The notes under the pieces are model-generated. The model did no database searches, was not told the origin of the DNA, and worked only from the letters and a program-made list of their open reading frames with translations. Position numbers and translations under genes: made by a program. This document shows positions 28,378 to 37,750 of a stretch of 64,000 nt of DNA, piece after piece (position 1 is the first letter of the stretch; each line of letters begins with the position of its first letter). Origin of the DNA: Pseudomonas putida (GTDB lineage Bacteria > Pseudomonadota > Gammaproteobacteria > Pseudomonadales > Pseudomonadaceae); the NCBI RefSeq assembly GCF_001976065.1, contig NZ_MNAH01000001.1, positions 787,952 to 851,951 on the forward strand, written 5' to 3'.

Positions 28378-29053
28378 TTACACCTTCAGGTCGGCTTTCA
28401 CCTTCATTTACACCACCGCTTCATCACCGTGCCCCACCTGGTAGTGCTCGGTCATCTTCGCGTCGGCATGCCCCATCAATCCCTGTATGTATTCCTGCTC
28501 GAAACCCTGTTGCTTATATAGCCAGGCACCCAGCGCGCGGATCTCATGGAAAGTGGGGTGCTCCCCAGCCGGTATGTCGTCGTAGGCGTGTGAATCGTTC
28601 CGAGCCTGGGTAAATGACTTGGTCAGGTAATCCGCTGTAACTGCGTTCCAGTGTAGCTTGGGGTCCAACTGGGTACGTTTGCGTGCTTTCGGGGAGTAGT
28701 GGATGAGGTACGGGCAGGCAACCGGTGACCTCATGCACTCCTGCACCACCTCCCGCAGCGCCTGACCCATGACGATCTCCAGGTGGACGGGCTTCCCAGT
28801 TCTGCGTCTTTCCCGGCGACGCCCTGATTGTGATCTGCTCAAGGTCCACGGCCGATTTCCGCCACATCACGATATCCTCTCGCCGCTGAAGGCTCAGCAA
28901 CGCCAATCGGATGGCACGCTTCAGCCAGGTCGGCGTCTGTGGACCTCTACGAAATCGAAGCCACCAGCGAATGGTGCACATCAATCGAGCAGGCAGTCTA
29001 AAACCGACCGTCCTGCATAAGTCTGACCACAAACGCGCCCTTTTGCTTCTCAA
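28378..29053 (-). pseudogene. Phage integrase (tyrosine recombinase) remnant
   Basis: Three frames together read a P2/lambdoid-type integrase C-terminal half. One has W-L-K-R-A-I-R-L-A-L-L-S-L-Q-R-R-E-D-I-V. A second has G-K-P-V-H-L-E-I-V-M-G, H-E-I-R-A-L-G-A-W-L-Y and the catalytic G-L-M-G-H-A-D-A-K-M-T-E-H-Y. A frameshift lies near 28810, and an in-frame TAA at 28405-28410 cuts off a last M-K-V-K-A-D-L-K-V that continues to 28378. The N-terminal half is missing or scrambled. It lies beside tRNA-Val, the likely integration target, and marks the left side of a decayed element. Confidence 0.88.
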
Positions 29054-29139
29054 TGCATCTATAAGGTGGCATCATCTCGCCGAAATTGCGCTAGGCGGTT
29101 TTGATAATATTCCATAAAAAATAGACGGTCTTGTAAACA

Positions 29140-30207
29140 ATGAGTGATGCCACCCAAAAATCCCGAATAACACCAATAGATGGGTTGCGGGGGTTTGCTG
29201 TTTTAGTAGTTTTTGTTTATCACACGCTTGGCATCCCGGTAAGTGGAGATATAGGTGTCGATATATTCTTCACAATGAGCGGTTTTCTAATCTCATCTCA
29301 GATATTCAATGAGATCGAAAGAACGAGGACCATAAATATTGTAAAATTCTACCTTAATCGTGTTGTACGATTGATCCCAGCGTTTCTGGCTGTATGCGCA
29401 CTGTATTTAGCAATCTATTACTGCTTTGGGAAATATAGCTATCCGGCTAATGAAACAGCCGATATCACGACCATGCTGGGCATGATATTCATGGCCAATA
29501 TCTACATGGCCCAAGACCTACACCCGATCCCTTTCCTTCAGCATACGTGGACCCTTGCGGTGGAGTGGCAATTTTACCTAGCATGGCCGCTCATTTTACT
29601 TACTCTTACTAAGTGCGGCCTTAAGTCAAAACCACTGATGGTAGTATCAATCTGCGCGGGCATTGTCACAATATGGATTTTACGTTTGGCTGGAGACAGG
29701 TTTTTGCAGTTTGACGGAATTCTTCTGGGCTCTCTCATCCCGCTTATAAAAGACAACAAGTTTATTGTCGGACTTTTCAAAAACCGTTTCGCCGGACTTT
29801 TGATTTTTTGTCCAGCCATTCTGGTAATGGTAGCCTTCGTTTTTAATGTGGCTCAGCCATATACCATGCTGCCACCAAAGACGGTGGTTTCAGTCATGAC
29901 GATGATCGCCATTTTGTTTTTCACCATCAACTACGACTCGATCTATAACAATATTTTCGACAATAGCCCGATGCGGTACTTCGGAAAAATATCGTACGGA
30001 CTGTACCTGTATCACTACCCAATTGCCGCACTCATGTACTCCAACGGGTTCGATTCGAAACAAATGCTCGTCGTTGGAATTATCGTAGCCATACCTTTGG
30101 CCGAGGTTTCTTGGCGGTATATGGAAGAACCTATTCTGAAAGCTTGGGCGCGCTCAAAATCCATTAGGCGCGAACATGCAGCCTTAGCTTTAAGCGTGAA
30201 GCAGTAG
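29140..30207 (+). CDS. Membrane O-acyltransferase (acyltransferase 3 / OafA type), first
   Basis: Protein of 355 residues with about ten hydrophobic segments. The family signature is at the start (I-D-G-L-R-G-F-A-V-L-V-V-F-V-Y-H), with F-F-T-M-S-G-F-L-I, R-V-V-R-L-I-P and W-T-L-A-V-E-W-Q-F-Y. Such enzymes add acetyl or other acyl groups to O-antigen, exopolysaccharide or peptidoglycan at the inner membrane. Base composition is clearly AT-richer than the surrounding genes, a sign of transfer. It lies inside the decayed element next to tRNA-Val and is convergent with a second acyltransferase gene. Confidence 0.9.
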   Translation: MSDATQKSRITPIDGLRGFAVLVVFVYHTLGIPVSGDIGVDIFFTMSGFLISSQIFNEIERTRTINIVKFYLNRVVRLIPAFLAVCALYLAIYYCFGKYSYPANETADITTMLGMIFMANIYMAQDLHPIPFLQHTWTLAVEWQFYLAWPLILLTLTKCGLKSKPLMVVSICAGIVTIWILRLAGDRFLQFDGILLGSLIPLIKDNKFIVGLFKNRFAGLLIFCPAILVMVAFVFNVAQPYTMLPPKTVVSVMTMIAILFFTINYDSIYNNIFDNSPMRYFGKISYGLYLYHYPIAALMYSNGFDSKQMLVVGIIVAIPLAEVSWRYMEEPILKAWARSKSIRREHAALALSVKQ

Positions 30208-30299
30208 ATTCATTTCTACGCATGATACCGAGTCAAGAATGGGCCGCTAATATTCCTGCTCATTCTTGCGTGTACAAGCGGTATGCACCATTACGACTG

Positions 30300-31502
30300 C
30301 TAGATTTTCTCACCCGCAAGCAGATTTAACTTTTTCACTCTTAGCCACTCAGTTAATGGACCTACACGTCTCATTGCTGGTTTTTCAATAAACCTGAACG
30401 TCATGCCGCAAACGACTATTAATACAGGCGTCAACATTACGATTACGGCCCAGTACTGAACAGGAGAAAGTTCTTTAGCAGCGGGCAAACCAATCAAAAA
30501 ATGAAAGGCAACAAATAACAAAATTCCGTGCATCAGATACATGCTATATGCCATCTCCCCCAGTGCTCGAGAAACTCTGTATTTAAGAACTCCAAAAATG
30601 CTATTGCCGCCTGCGACAAGGCAAAAGGCGATCGTCATAAAAACTTTAGCCTTTGTACTGCTGTAAAGAGCCGAGTAATGAATAACGGTATAAACGACCA
30701 ATGCCACCACCAAAAACGTTGCCCACTTGGAAGTCGCAAATTTTCTAAATTGCTCAAATCGAGCTAGAAGCGCTGCCAACATGCCGCTACCAAAAAGCCA
30801 ATAATAACTATCGTTTGGGTAGTACATGGCTATCGCCACAAGCAATAAAGTGCTTACGACCAGGTATGAAATTGGCGGCCTTAGTCCTACTACCAAGGCG
30901 ATGAGGGGTAGCGCCATATAGAAGAACCACTCATAGGCCAATGACCAAGTAACGCCCGCATTTATCAGATGGGTTACCTCTAGGCCATTCAGTGCCGGCT
31001 CTCCGAAAATCGCAAAACCCAACCATGTCATAACATCTAAAAATACTTTTGATGGCGGCTCTATCGGGCGACCCCTTGTCATTACCCATACTATCAAGAA
31101 GATTAATCCCACTGAAAAAAAATAAAGCGGCGTCAATCTGAGAAGTCGGGATACGTATAGCCTTAACCAGTCGATCTTTCGATCTCTACCGTCCAGTAAC
31201 TTTGAAAAAAATAGAAACCCGGTGATCATGAAAAAAAGCGCAACACCACCCTGTCCAAAGTGGACGAACAATTGTAAAGGCGGGATAGTCCAGGCACCTG
31301 TGTGCAGATAGTAGTACCAAATGCACGAGTGAGTCATAAAAACAAAAAATGCAAGATAACCACGCAAACCATCTATCGTTAAAAAGCGGCCGTGATCAGA
31401 AGGCGTCACCAAGCTATTTGATAATAATCGCGCCACCAACAGTGCAACAAGAAGAGAAACGACAGCAGCACTTATGCTTATTATTTCCACTTGATTCCTC
31501 AA
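30300..31502 (-). CDS. Membrane O-acyltransferase (acyltransferase 3 / OafA type), second
   Basis: Protein of 400 residues with an extra N-terminal helix. Family motifs are T-I-D-G-L-R-G-Y-L-A-F-F-V-F-M-T-H, F-F-M-I-T-G-F-L-F-F, R-L-L-R-L-T-P and W-S-L-A-Y-E-W-F-F-Y. It has the same likely role as its neighbour but is not a close copy of it. It is also AT-rich and foreign in composition. The two genes point at each other across 92 bases. The acceptor sugar is unknown. Confidence 0.9.
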   Translation of the reverse strand: MRNQVEIISISAAVVSLLVALLVARLLSNSLVTPSDHGRFLTIDGLRGYLAFFVFMTHSCIWYYYLHTGAWTIPPLQLFVHFGQGGVALFFMITGFLFFSKLLDGRDRKIDWLRLYVSRLLRLTPLYFFSVGLIFLIVWVMTRGRPIEPPSKVFLDVMTWLGFAIFGEPALNGLEVTHLINAGVTWSLAYEWFFYMALPLIALVVGLRPPISYLVVSTLLLVAIAMYYPNDSYYWLFGSGMLAALLARFEQFRKFATSKWATFLVVALVVYTVIHYSALYSSTKAKVFMTIAFCLVAGGNSIFGVLKYRVSRALGEMAYSMYLMHGILLFVAFHFLIGLPAAKELSPVQYWAVIVMLTPVLIVVCGMTFRFIEKPAMRRVGPLTEWLRVKKLNLLAGEKI

Positions 31503-32249
31503 CTTAAAAATTCAAAGATCGTTGGTAGCAGGGGCATATTATCGTGCTTAAGCTATTAAGGCCTACTCCTAATCTCCTCCTACCTTGCCGGACTCAGTGT
31601 ACCCCTATTGATTCATACGCCTTCTCACAGGTTAATCCCCCTGGCTTTGGCTTCTTCAACAGCTGCAGCCAGATCACCCGCTCGCTGGTCAGCGCTCTTG
31701 AGCACGTCGGCAAGCACCATTGCGGCGCGGGCAGCTGCTGTGCTTGCAGTGGCAGTGCAGGAAGCACCGCTGGCTTCACTGGCTGCGAAGCGACGGGCAA
31801 GGTTATCCGCTGCTCCGCGCAAGCCGTGCGCAGAAGCGCGATGATTGCCTGTTGGTAGACCTGCTCTTTAGCCCGTTCACGAGTTGGCCAGGCGGCCAAT
31901 ATCGTACTTGCTCAGGTACTGGTCTTCGCCGAGTTAGCGCACATAGCGGAACTGTCCCGAGTCATGCCCGACCTGAGCGCGGCCATGCGCAGGCGCGAGT
32001 TGATCTGGTTCCGACGGCCCGTCATCAGTAGGTGTGTTTCAACCCCACCGCATTCCTGACCTATTTAGCGGGCCAATTCCAGGCGTCGATGTGGCAGGCC
32101 TTTTAGATAACATTTCTTGATATCGCAGCTCGAATGAAAATCAATACATCCCGCGTTGAACTGTAAGTAGCCAACCGCATCAAATCAGGACAGGCAACCG
32201 GGCGTTTCAAGTGCATTGCGGCAGGAGTGAATTGATGAGGAGGCGGACA
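31503..32249. other. Remnant zone at the right side of the tRNA-Val element
   Basis: About 750 bases with no intact gene except the start of the 36-codon frame at its right edge. Its left half holds the DUF2514 remnant. On the minus strand between 31880 and 31970 short coding-like pieces read S-G-Q-F-R-Y-V-R and D-Q-Y-L-S-K-Y-D-I-G-R-L-A, separated by a stop. They look like further degraded genes that I cannot name. Confidence 0.55.
31594..31899 (-). pseudogene. DUF2514 (phage spanin/Rz-like) remnant
   Basis: One frame reads R-G-A-A-D-N-L-A-R-R-F, M-V-L-A-D-V-L-K-S-A-D-Q-R-A-G-D-L-A, typical of the C-terminal part of phage DUF2514 proteins. The family ending C-E-K-A-Y-E-S-I is in another frame. 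Removing one G from the GGGGG run near 31637-31641 would join them. A further shift probably exists near the N-terminal end. The family sits in phage lysis cassettes, so this is a prophage trace. Confidence 0.75.
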
Positions 32250-32360
32250 ATGATCAAGTTCTTTGCGGCTTACCTGTCCATTTGCCTTTTGCTTCAATGG
32301 ACGGTGGTCGAGGCGTCTCCCTGGATTGCCAGTCATGTGCTGCTGCGCTGGATCCTGTAA
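32250..32360 (+). CDS. Small hydrophobic protein, 36 residues
   Basis: The frame begins M-I-K-F-F-A-A-Y-L-S-I-C-L-L-L-Q-W and ends L-L-R-W-I-L. A perfect AGGAGG (32238-32243) lies 6 bases upstream of ATG 32250; an in-frame ATG at 32235 would add five residues. The first half can span the membrane and the second half is amphipathic. I do not recognise it. The strong ribosome site makes translation likely. Confidence 0.6.
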   Translation: MIKFFAAYLSICLLLQWTVVEASPWIASHVLLRWIL

Positions 32361-32428
32361 CGCTACGGGCCCGACAGGGGCCTCAGGCGTAAGATAAGCA
32401 GTGTTACCTCATCTGAAGGAGTCCTTTT

Positions 32429-32623
32429 ATGACCTCCGATCAAGTGAACCGGCAGGCATCCGAGCACAAGGCTGTGTGGGATCAATATTTTTGCGCCGCG
32501 TTGATTGCCGAAAGCAATCTGACGGCCCCCGTCGTCGGCGGGGCCACCCATGAAGACCGGCAGAACCTGTTGATCGAACGGGCCAAGGCGCTCGCGGACA
32601 AGATGATGGACAGCCGGAAATAA
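32429..32623 (+). CDS. Small hypothetical protein, 64 residues
   Basis: Soluble protein beginning M-T-S-D-Q-V-N-R-Q-A-S-E and ending A-K-A-L-A-D-K-M-M-D. GAAGGAG precedes the ATG at good spacing, and a terminator follows directly. The upstream gap holds a short GGCCC/GGGCC hairpin. The family is unknown to me. It is probably a conserved small Pseudomonas protein. Confidence 0.75.
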   Translation: MTSDQVNRQASEHKAVWDQYFCAALIAESNLTAPVVGGATHEDRQNLLIERAKALADKMMDSRK

Positions 32624-32625
32624 CC

Positions 32626-32651
32626 AGAGCCCAGCCTTCGCGCTGGGCTCT
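32626..32651. terminator. Terminator hairpin
   Basis: AGAGCCCAGC and GCTGGGCTCT form a 10-pair stem between the 64-residue gene and the convergent carbonic anhydrase gene. The T run is short. Confidence 0.7.
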
Positions 32652-32664
32652 TCACATCGGCGAC

Positions 32665-33417
32665 TCAGGCAACCAGCTCAACCTTGCCGGTGGCCAGGCG
32701 ATAAATGCCACCCACTATTTTCAACTGACCCTTGTCGAGCGCGTCAGTCAACAAGGGCGTGGCTTGCTTGAGGCGTTCGATCGAGTTCTTGATGTTTTGC
32801 ACGGTCGCGTTTTCGACCAGGTCGCCCGGCTGACTGCTGACCTGTTCGACAGTGGATTTGAGGGCATCGGTCAGTTTCGGGATCTTCCCGGGGAATACCC
32901 TGTGATCCTTGACGGCTTTCACGCCGGCCTCGATGGCGCCACAGCGCTCATGGCCCAATACCAGGATGAGCGGGGCGCCGAGCACGGCAACGCCGTATTC
33001 AAGGCTTGCCAGGCCTTCGTCCGTGACGAAGTTGCCGGCCAGGCGTACGGCGAAAAGGTCGCCCCGGGCGGTATCGAACGCGTATTCCGGGGCGATGCGC
33101 GAGTCAGAGCAGCTCAGCACTGCCACAAACGGGTTCTGGCCGGAAACCAGCGCCTCTCGTTCATCCTTGAAGTCGTGGGTTTGCGAATTGCCGCTGACAT
33201 AACGTTGGTTACCCTCCATCAGTCGTTTCAGTGCCTCGTCCGGGCTGATGACGTTTTTCGGTTTTGGCGGCGCGGCGGTTTTCTCGGCTGCCTCGATGAT
33301 TCGGCTCGGCAGGGTGCTGCCCAATAGCAGGGCACCTGCGCCTAGACCGGCCAGGCGCAGAAAACGACGCCGCTCATTGATTGTTGGGGCGGAGGTTGAA
33401 TCACAAGATTCACACAT
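32665..33417 (-). CDS. Beta-carbonic anhydrase with Tat signal
   Basis: Protein of 250 residues. A Tat signal (R-R-R-F-L-R-L-A-G-L-G-A-G-A-L-L-L) indicates folded export to the periplasm. The zinc site is visible as C-S-D-S-R and, later, G-H-E-R-C-G. The enzyme interconverts carbon dioxide and bicarbonate. Bacterial beta-enzymes are mostly cytoplasmic, so a Tat-exported one is less common, though known in pseudomonads. It is a single gene. Confidence 0.92.
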   Translation of the reverse strand: MCESCDSTSAPTINERRRFLRLAGLGAGALLLGSTLPSRIIEAAEKTAAPPKPKNVISPDEALKRLMEGNQRYVSGNSQTHDFKDEREALVSGQNPFVAVLSCSDSRIAPEYAFDTARGDLFAVRLAGNFVTDEGLASLEYGVAVLGAPLILVLGHERCGAIEAGVKAVKDHRVFPGKIPKLTDALKSTVEQVSSQPGDLVENATVQNIKNSIERLKQATPLLTDALDKGQLKIVGGIYRLATGKVELVA

Positions 33418-33657
33418 GATGTTGTGTACTCAGGTCAAATCGGTGGGAATGACTGCTATCGGGATAGTGCCACGAGGGGCCTCGGCACTGGGGGGTTGGA
33501 GTCTAGTGGGTCTGTCACATTATATTTTACGCGGCCTCCAGAGCTGGGCAGCCGAGCGTGCCGCGGGGAGAAACCGATCGCCTGGCAGGTGCAAACCCTG
33601 GGTTCATGGGCTACTACTGACAGGCTGATTTGACTTCGTCCCTACAGGAGTTTCCCG

Positions 33658-34113
33658 ATGCTGACTCACTGGTTGCTTGCAGCGGTTCATCTTTTGGCGT
33701 TTGCCCTTGGATTCTGGGCTGTCCTGACGCGTGGCACGGCCTTTCGGCGCCTGGCGATCGGCACGGGAGAGGCTCGCAGTGTATTGGTGGCAGACAACAT
33801 ATGGGGGATTTCAGCCGTTGTCCTGCTGGTTACCGGCGGCATGCGGGCCTTTGGCGGTTTTGAAAAAGGCACGGATTACTACCTGCACCAGCCATTGTTC
33901 CATCTGAAGATGACGTTGTTCGTGCTCATCCTGCTACTGGAAATTGCGCCGATGGTGACGTTGATAAAATGGCGGGTTGCACGGTCGCGTGGTGCGGCTA
34001 TCGATACCTGGCGTGCCACGCTGTTTGCGCGAATCAGTCATATCGAGGCATTGCTGGTGTTGTTGATGATGGTGGCGGCCACTGGCATGGCGCGCGGTAT
34101 CGTATTCGGCTGA
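33658..34113 (+). CDS. DUF2214-family membrane protein
   Basis: Protein of 151 residues with four hydrophobic segments. Charged residues sit between helices (L-V-A-D-N-I-W-G-I-S-A and F-H-L-K-M-T-L-F-V-L). I place it in DUF2214 from its overall pattern. Function is unknown. An AGGAG site precedes the ATG. It is not clearly in an operon. Confidence 0.8.
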   Translation: MLTHWLLAAVHLLAFALGFWAVLTRGTAFRRLAIGTGEARSVLVADNIWGISAVVLLVTGGMRAFGGFEKGTDYYLHQPLFHLKMTLFVLILLLEIAPMVTLIKWRVARSRGAAIDTWRATLFARISHIEALLVLLMMVAATGMARGIVFG

Positions 34114-34213
34114 TCGAAGGGGGGGGCGGGGAAAGCGCAGGCGATGTTGCCCTTGAATCTTTAGCCAGCCGTCGTTGCGGGGCGAACGGGCTGGCTACTG
34201 ACTACGGCAGGAT

Positions 34214-34405
34214 TCAGGTCTGTGGCTTTTCCGGGGCGGTCAGGCCGGCCTGAATGCGCTGGTAAATCTCTTCGCGATGCACTGCGACGTCTTTGGGGGC
34301 GTTGATGCCAATCCGGACTTGCTGGCCGCTTACGCCCAGAATGGTGATCGTAATGTCATCACCAATGTTTATGCTTTCACCGACTTTGCGGGTGAGTATC
34401 AGCAT
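34214..34405 (-). CDS. rsmE: CsrA-family RNA-binding regulator, RsmE-like
   Basis: Protein of 63 residues with the CsrA signature L-T-R-K-V-G-E-S and [15 protein letters not shown]. It binds GGA motifs near ribosome sites and blocks translation in the Gac/Rsm system. The sequence I-N-I-G-D-D-I-T and the tail [12 protein letters not shown] fit RsmE of the P. fluorescens group better than RsmA. The ribosome site lies in CAAGGAGA (34418-34411), itself close to the CANGGANG binding motif, so autoregulation is plausible. Confidence 0.88.
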   Translation of the reverse strand: MLILTRKVGESINIGDDITITILGVSGQQVRIGINAPKDVAVHREEIYQRIQAGLTAPEKPQT

Positions 34406-34656
34406 GGTCTTCTCCTTGATTGCTTTGTGGGGCACCTGATTCGGACAGTGCAGAGGTCGGTGTTATGTATAGATTAGTGCGAAGTCTCACGGTTTGGGTG
34501 CCTCTTTCTGACGCGCAGATGCAGCATTAATTCCCAAGGCGTAACTATACAGAGGCCGCCAGCATGATTCTCGTTGTTTTGAGCCCATTTTGCGGCACTC
34601 GCGAAGTATTCATGAATGCTAAGATCCCCCGCTTTAAGCATTCAGAGGGAAACGCT

Positions 34657-35022
34657 GTGCGCAAAATGGTCTTGGTTATCGCGGTATTGGCGCTGGCGGG
34701 ATGCGGTGAGGGCAGGCGCGAGGAAACGCAAAAGCCGCAGCCTGCAGCGGCGGCAACGTCGGCACAGGTATCGGGCCCACAGTGGGATCTCGAAGTGCGG
34801 GGTGAAACACCCCAGGCCGTCAGCGATCTGAGCGGCTGGCTGATCGAGCACAGCTTCATGTCCAATGTGATCAGGGAAAATGGCAAGACCCGGATCCTCA
34901 TGGGGCCTTACAGCACCAAGGAAGAAGCCGAGGCCAAGCAGGCGCAGGTAAACGCCGCGCTGATCAAGGCCAAGAAGCAGAACATTGAAGTACTGGTGCT
35001 GGAGCGCCCGTTGGCTCAGTAA
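34657..35022 (+). CDS. SPOR-domain-like lipoprotein
   Basis: Protein of 121 residues from GTG 34657, preceded by AGAGGGA. It begins M-R-K-M-V-L-V-I-A-V-L-A-L-A-G-C, a lipoprotein signal with the lipidated cysteine at 16. The rest resembles a SPOR domain (W-D-L-E-V-R-G, then R-I-L-M-G-P-Y-S-T-K-E-E-A-E-A), which binds denuded peptidoglycan at the division site. A longer frame from 34564 would bury the signal peptide and is rejected. It ends in a strong terminator. Confidence 0.82.
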   Translation: MRKMVLVIAVLALAGCGEGRREETQKPQPAAAATSAQVSGPQWDLEVRGETPQAVSDLSGWLIEHSFMSNVIRENGKTRILMGPYSTKEEAEAKQAQVNAALIKAKKQNIEVLVLERPLAQ

Positions 35023-35047
35023 AGACTCAAGCGGGTGGCTGAAAATC

Positions 35048-35082
35048 AAAGGCCCGGGGTGTTCAGCCCCGGGCCTTTGTTT
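35048..35082. terminator. Bidirectional terminator
   Basis: AAAGGCCCGGGG and CCCCGGGCCTTT form a 12-pair stem followed by GTTTG, between the lipoprotein gene and endA. Confidence 0.85.
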
Positions 35083-35095
35083 GTTCAGTTGGCGT

Positions 35096-35785
35096 TTAAC
35101 CGCAAGCTTTCATGTCGACCGGGCCGACAAACTCGTTGCCGCGCCCCATGACGCACGCCACGCTCTGGTTGCGTTGGCGCTCCCAGGCTTGTACCGGGTA
35201 GGTCTTGTCCCAGGCCTGGTACAGCTGCTGGTCTTGTTTCGACAGTCGCAAGCCATATTGCTTGCTCATGTAGAAGTAGGTTCGGGCGATCATGCCGCGG
35301 ATGGAAGGGCGGGGCATGACTTTTTTCGCCTTGAAGTCGATCTGGGTCAGGCACGAGCCGTATTGACTCGATTGCTCCGGCAGCCAGCCGAAGCTGAAAT
35401 TGCTGCGGTCCCCATTGACCTCTCCGATGCTGGGCACCAGGTTGTGCAAGTCGGCCTCGGCCTTCTGGTAGGTCGGGTCGTATCGCGTACAGTTTTTTCG
35501 CCCACCCTCCTGCCAGCACTGACGCTGATGGCCGATCTGCCACGCCGGGACAATGTGCTCCCACTCGATGCGCGCGGCGCGCTTGGCGTTTTTGCGCGGC
35601 ACATAACCGCACGCGGCGAGGTTCACCTTGTTACCGGTGTATTTGCAACCGCAATAAAACTCGGTGGATTGCGGCGCGTACAGCTTCCAGGCGACTTTCT
35701 TGGCTTCGCTGAAAGTGCGTGGCGCATCAGCCTGGGCAGCGGTGGCGAATAACAGGAACAGCAAAGCAAAACAACGGGCACTCAT
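35096..35785 (-). CDS. endA: Endonuclease I, secreted DNase
   Basis: Protein of 229 residues. The signal peptide is M-S-A-R-C-F-A-L-L-F-L-L-F-A-T-A-A-Q-A. The catalytic segment is I-E-W-E-H-I-V-P-A-W, with H-N-L-V-P and G-E-V-N-G-D-R-S-N further on, as in EndA/Dns/Vvn nucleases. The many cysteines should form disulfides in the periplasm. The enzyme cuts DNA nonspecifically. The gene starts only 4 bases after the DUF1654 stop, so it is probably in a LexA-controlled transcript. Confidence 0.93.
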   Translation of the reverse strand: MSARCFALLFLLFATAAQADAPRTFSEAKKVAWKLYAPQSTEFYCGCKYTGNKVNLAACGYVPRKNAKRAARIEWEHIVPAWQIGHQRQCWQEGGRKNCTRYDPTYQKAEADLHNLVPSIGEVNGDRSNFSFGWLPEQSSQYGSCLTQIDFKAKKVMPRPSIRGMIARTYFYMSKQYGLRLSKQDQQLYQAWDKTYPVQAWERQRNQSVACVMGRGNEFVGPVDMKACG

Positions 35786-35789
35786 TGAC

Positions 35790-36029
35790 TCAATCTTCCT
35801 TCGGCACTACCCAGAAAATCTGCACACCACCGTCGTCGCGATAGGCGAGGGTGACGTTGTCGTTCTCGTCAATTTCTTCGAGCAGGCGTTCCCATTCGTC
35901 CACGGGCTCGTCTGGAAGGCGGAAGATCAAAGCGGCCCTCGCTTTTTGAGCGGTAGGACCGTTGATGATTTTCTGAACGCGCAGGCCCATGCGTACATAG
36001 GTGTCTGGTGAGGAAGAGGTAGTGTCCAC
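35790..36029 (-). CDS. DUF1654-family protein, probably SOS-regulated
   Basis: Protein of 79 residues from GTG 36029, with an AAGG ribosome site 8 bases upstream. Y-V-R-M-G-L-R-V-Q-K-I-I-N-G-P-T-A-Q-K-A and D-N-V-T-L-A-Y-R-D-D-G-G-V-Q-I identify DUF1654, a small family largely restricted to pseudomonads and of unknown function. An ATG-initiated longer frame from 36080 would place a LexA box inside the gene; the GTG start puts that box just upstream at the promoter. endA follows at once. Confidence 0.82.
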   Translation of the reverse strand: MDTTSSSPDTYVRMGLRVQKIINGPTAQKARAALIFRLPDEPVDEWERLLEEIDENDNVTLAYRDDGGVQIFWVVPKED

Positions 36030-36047
36030 AGGATTATCCTTATTAAG

Positions 36048-36063
36048 CTGTACGTGCATACAG
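36048..36063. promoter_or_regulatory. LexA box
   Basis: CTGTACGTGCATACAG matches CTGT-N8-ACAG exactly and has the alternating TA core. It lies 19-34 bases before the GTG of the DUF1654 gene, a position suited to repression by LexA. Confidence 0.78.
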
Positions 36064-36241
36064 TATTTAACTGTAGGCATTTTCGCAACTGCTTAAAATT
36101 CAAGAGAATCCTCTGACAGTGGTTTTACCGATTGGTGTAGGGGGTCGAGAGTATTTTTGTCAGGCAAGTGCGGCGAGCCAGTCACCGGATGGCGAGTGGC
36201 CCGTGCGGTGCCCGACCGGAGTCGGTCGGGCGAGGGGCGAA

Positions 36242-37477
<1,236 letters not shown>

Positions 37478-37642
37478 TTAGCTATTTAAACGACAGGTTG
37501 AATGGTTCCCCAGCTTTTTTGTCCGGCTTTCCGACTATTCAGTCATTGTTCATTCGGCTTTCCGAAAGTATTACGAGCGCAAGTTAAACATCGGCGTTAA
37601 AGAAAGCGGGTGGCAGGTCGATGTCTCGAGGTACTACGGTCG

Positions 37643-37671
37643 TTGACAAATTCGGGCTGTATTCGCATAGT
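37643..37671 (+). promoter_or_regulatory. Promoter of the ribose operon
   Basis: TTGACA (37643-37648) and CATAGT (37666-37671) are 17 bases apart. Transcription would start near 37678, inside the RbsR-type operator. Confidence 0.78.
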
Positions 37672-37677
37672 CCAGAT

Positions 37678-37693
37678 TCGCAAACGTTTGCGA
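37678..37693. promoter_or_regulatory. RbsR-type operator
   Basis: TCGCAAACGTTTGCGA is a perfect 16-base palindrome of the LacI-family class (central CG, AAACGTTT). It overlaps the start point of the rbs promoter, where bound RbsR would block transcription until ribose is present. Confidence 0.82.
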
Positions 37694-37750
37694 CACCTCT
37701 AGATGCCGCCTCGACGTTGCTCACAATAATCATAAGATCGGAGTGAATTC

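Noticed and set aside
35790..36080. A 96-residue version of the DUF1654 protein starting at ATG 36080
   Set aside because: Its first residues are not family-like and would place the LexA box inside the gene. GTG 36029 with its ribosome site is better.
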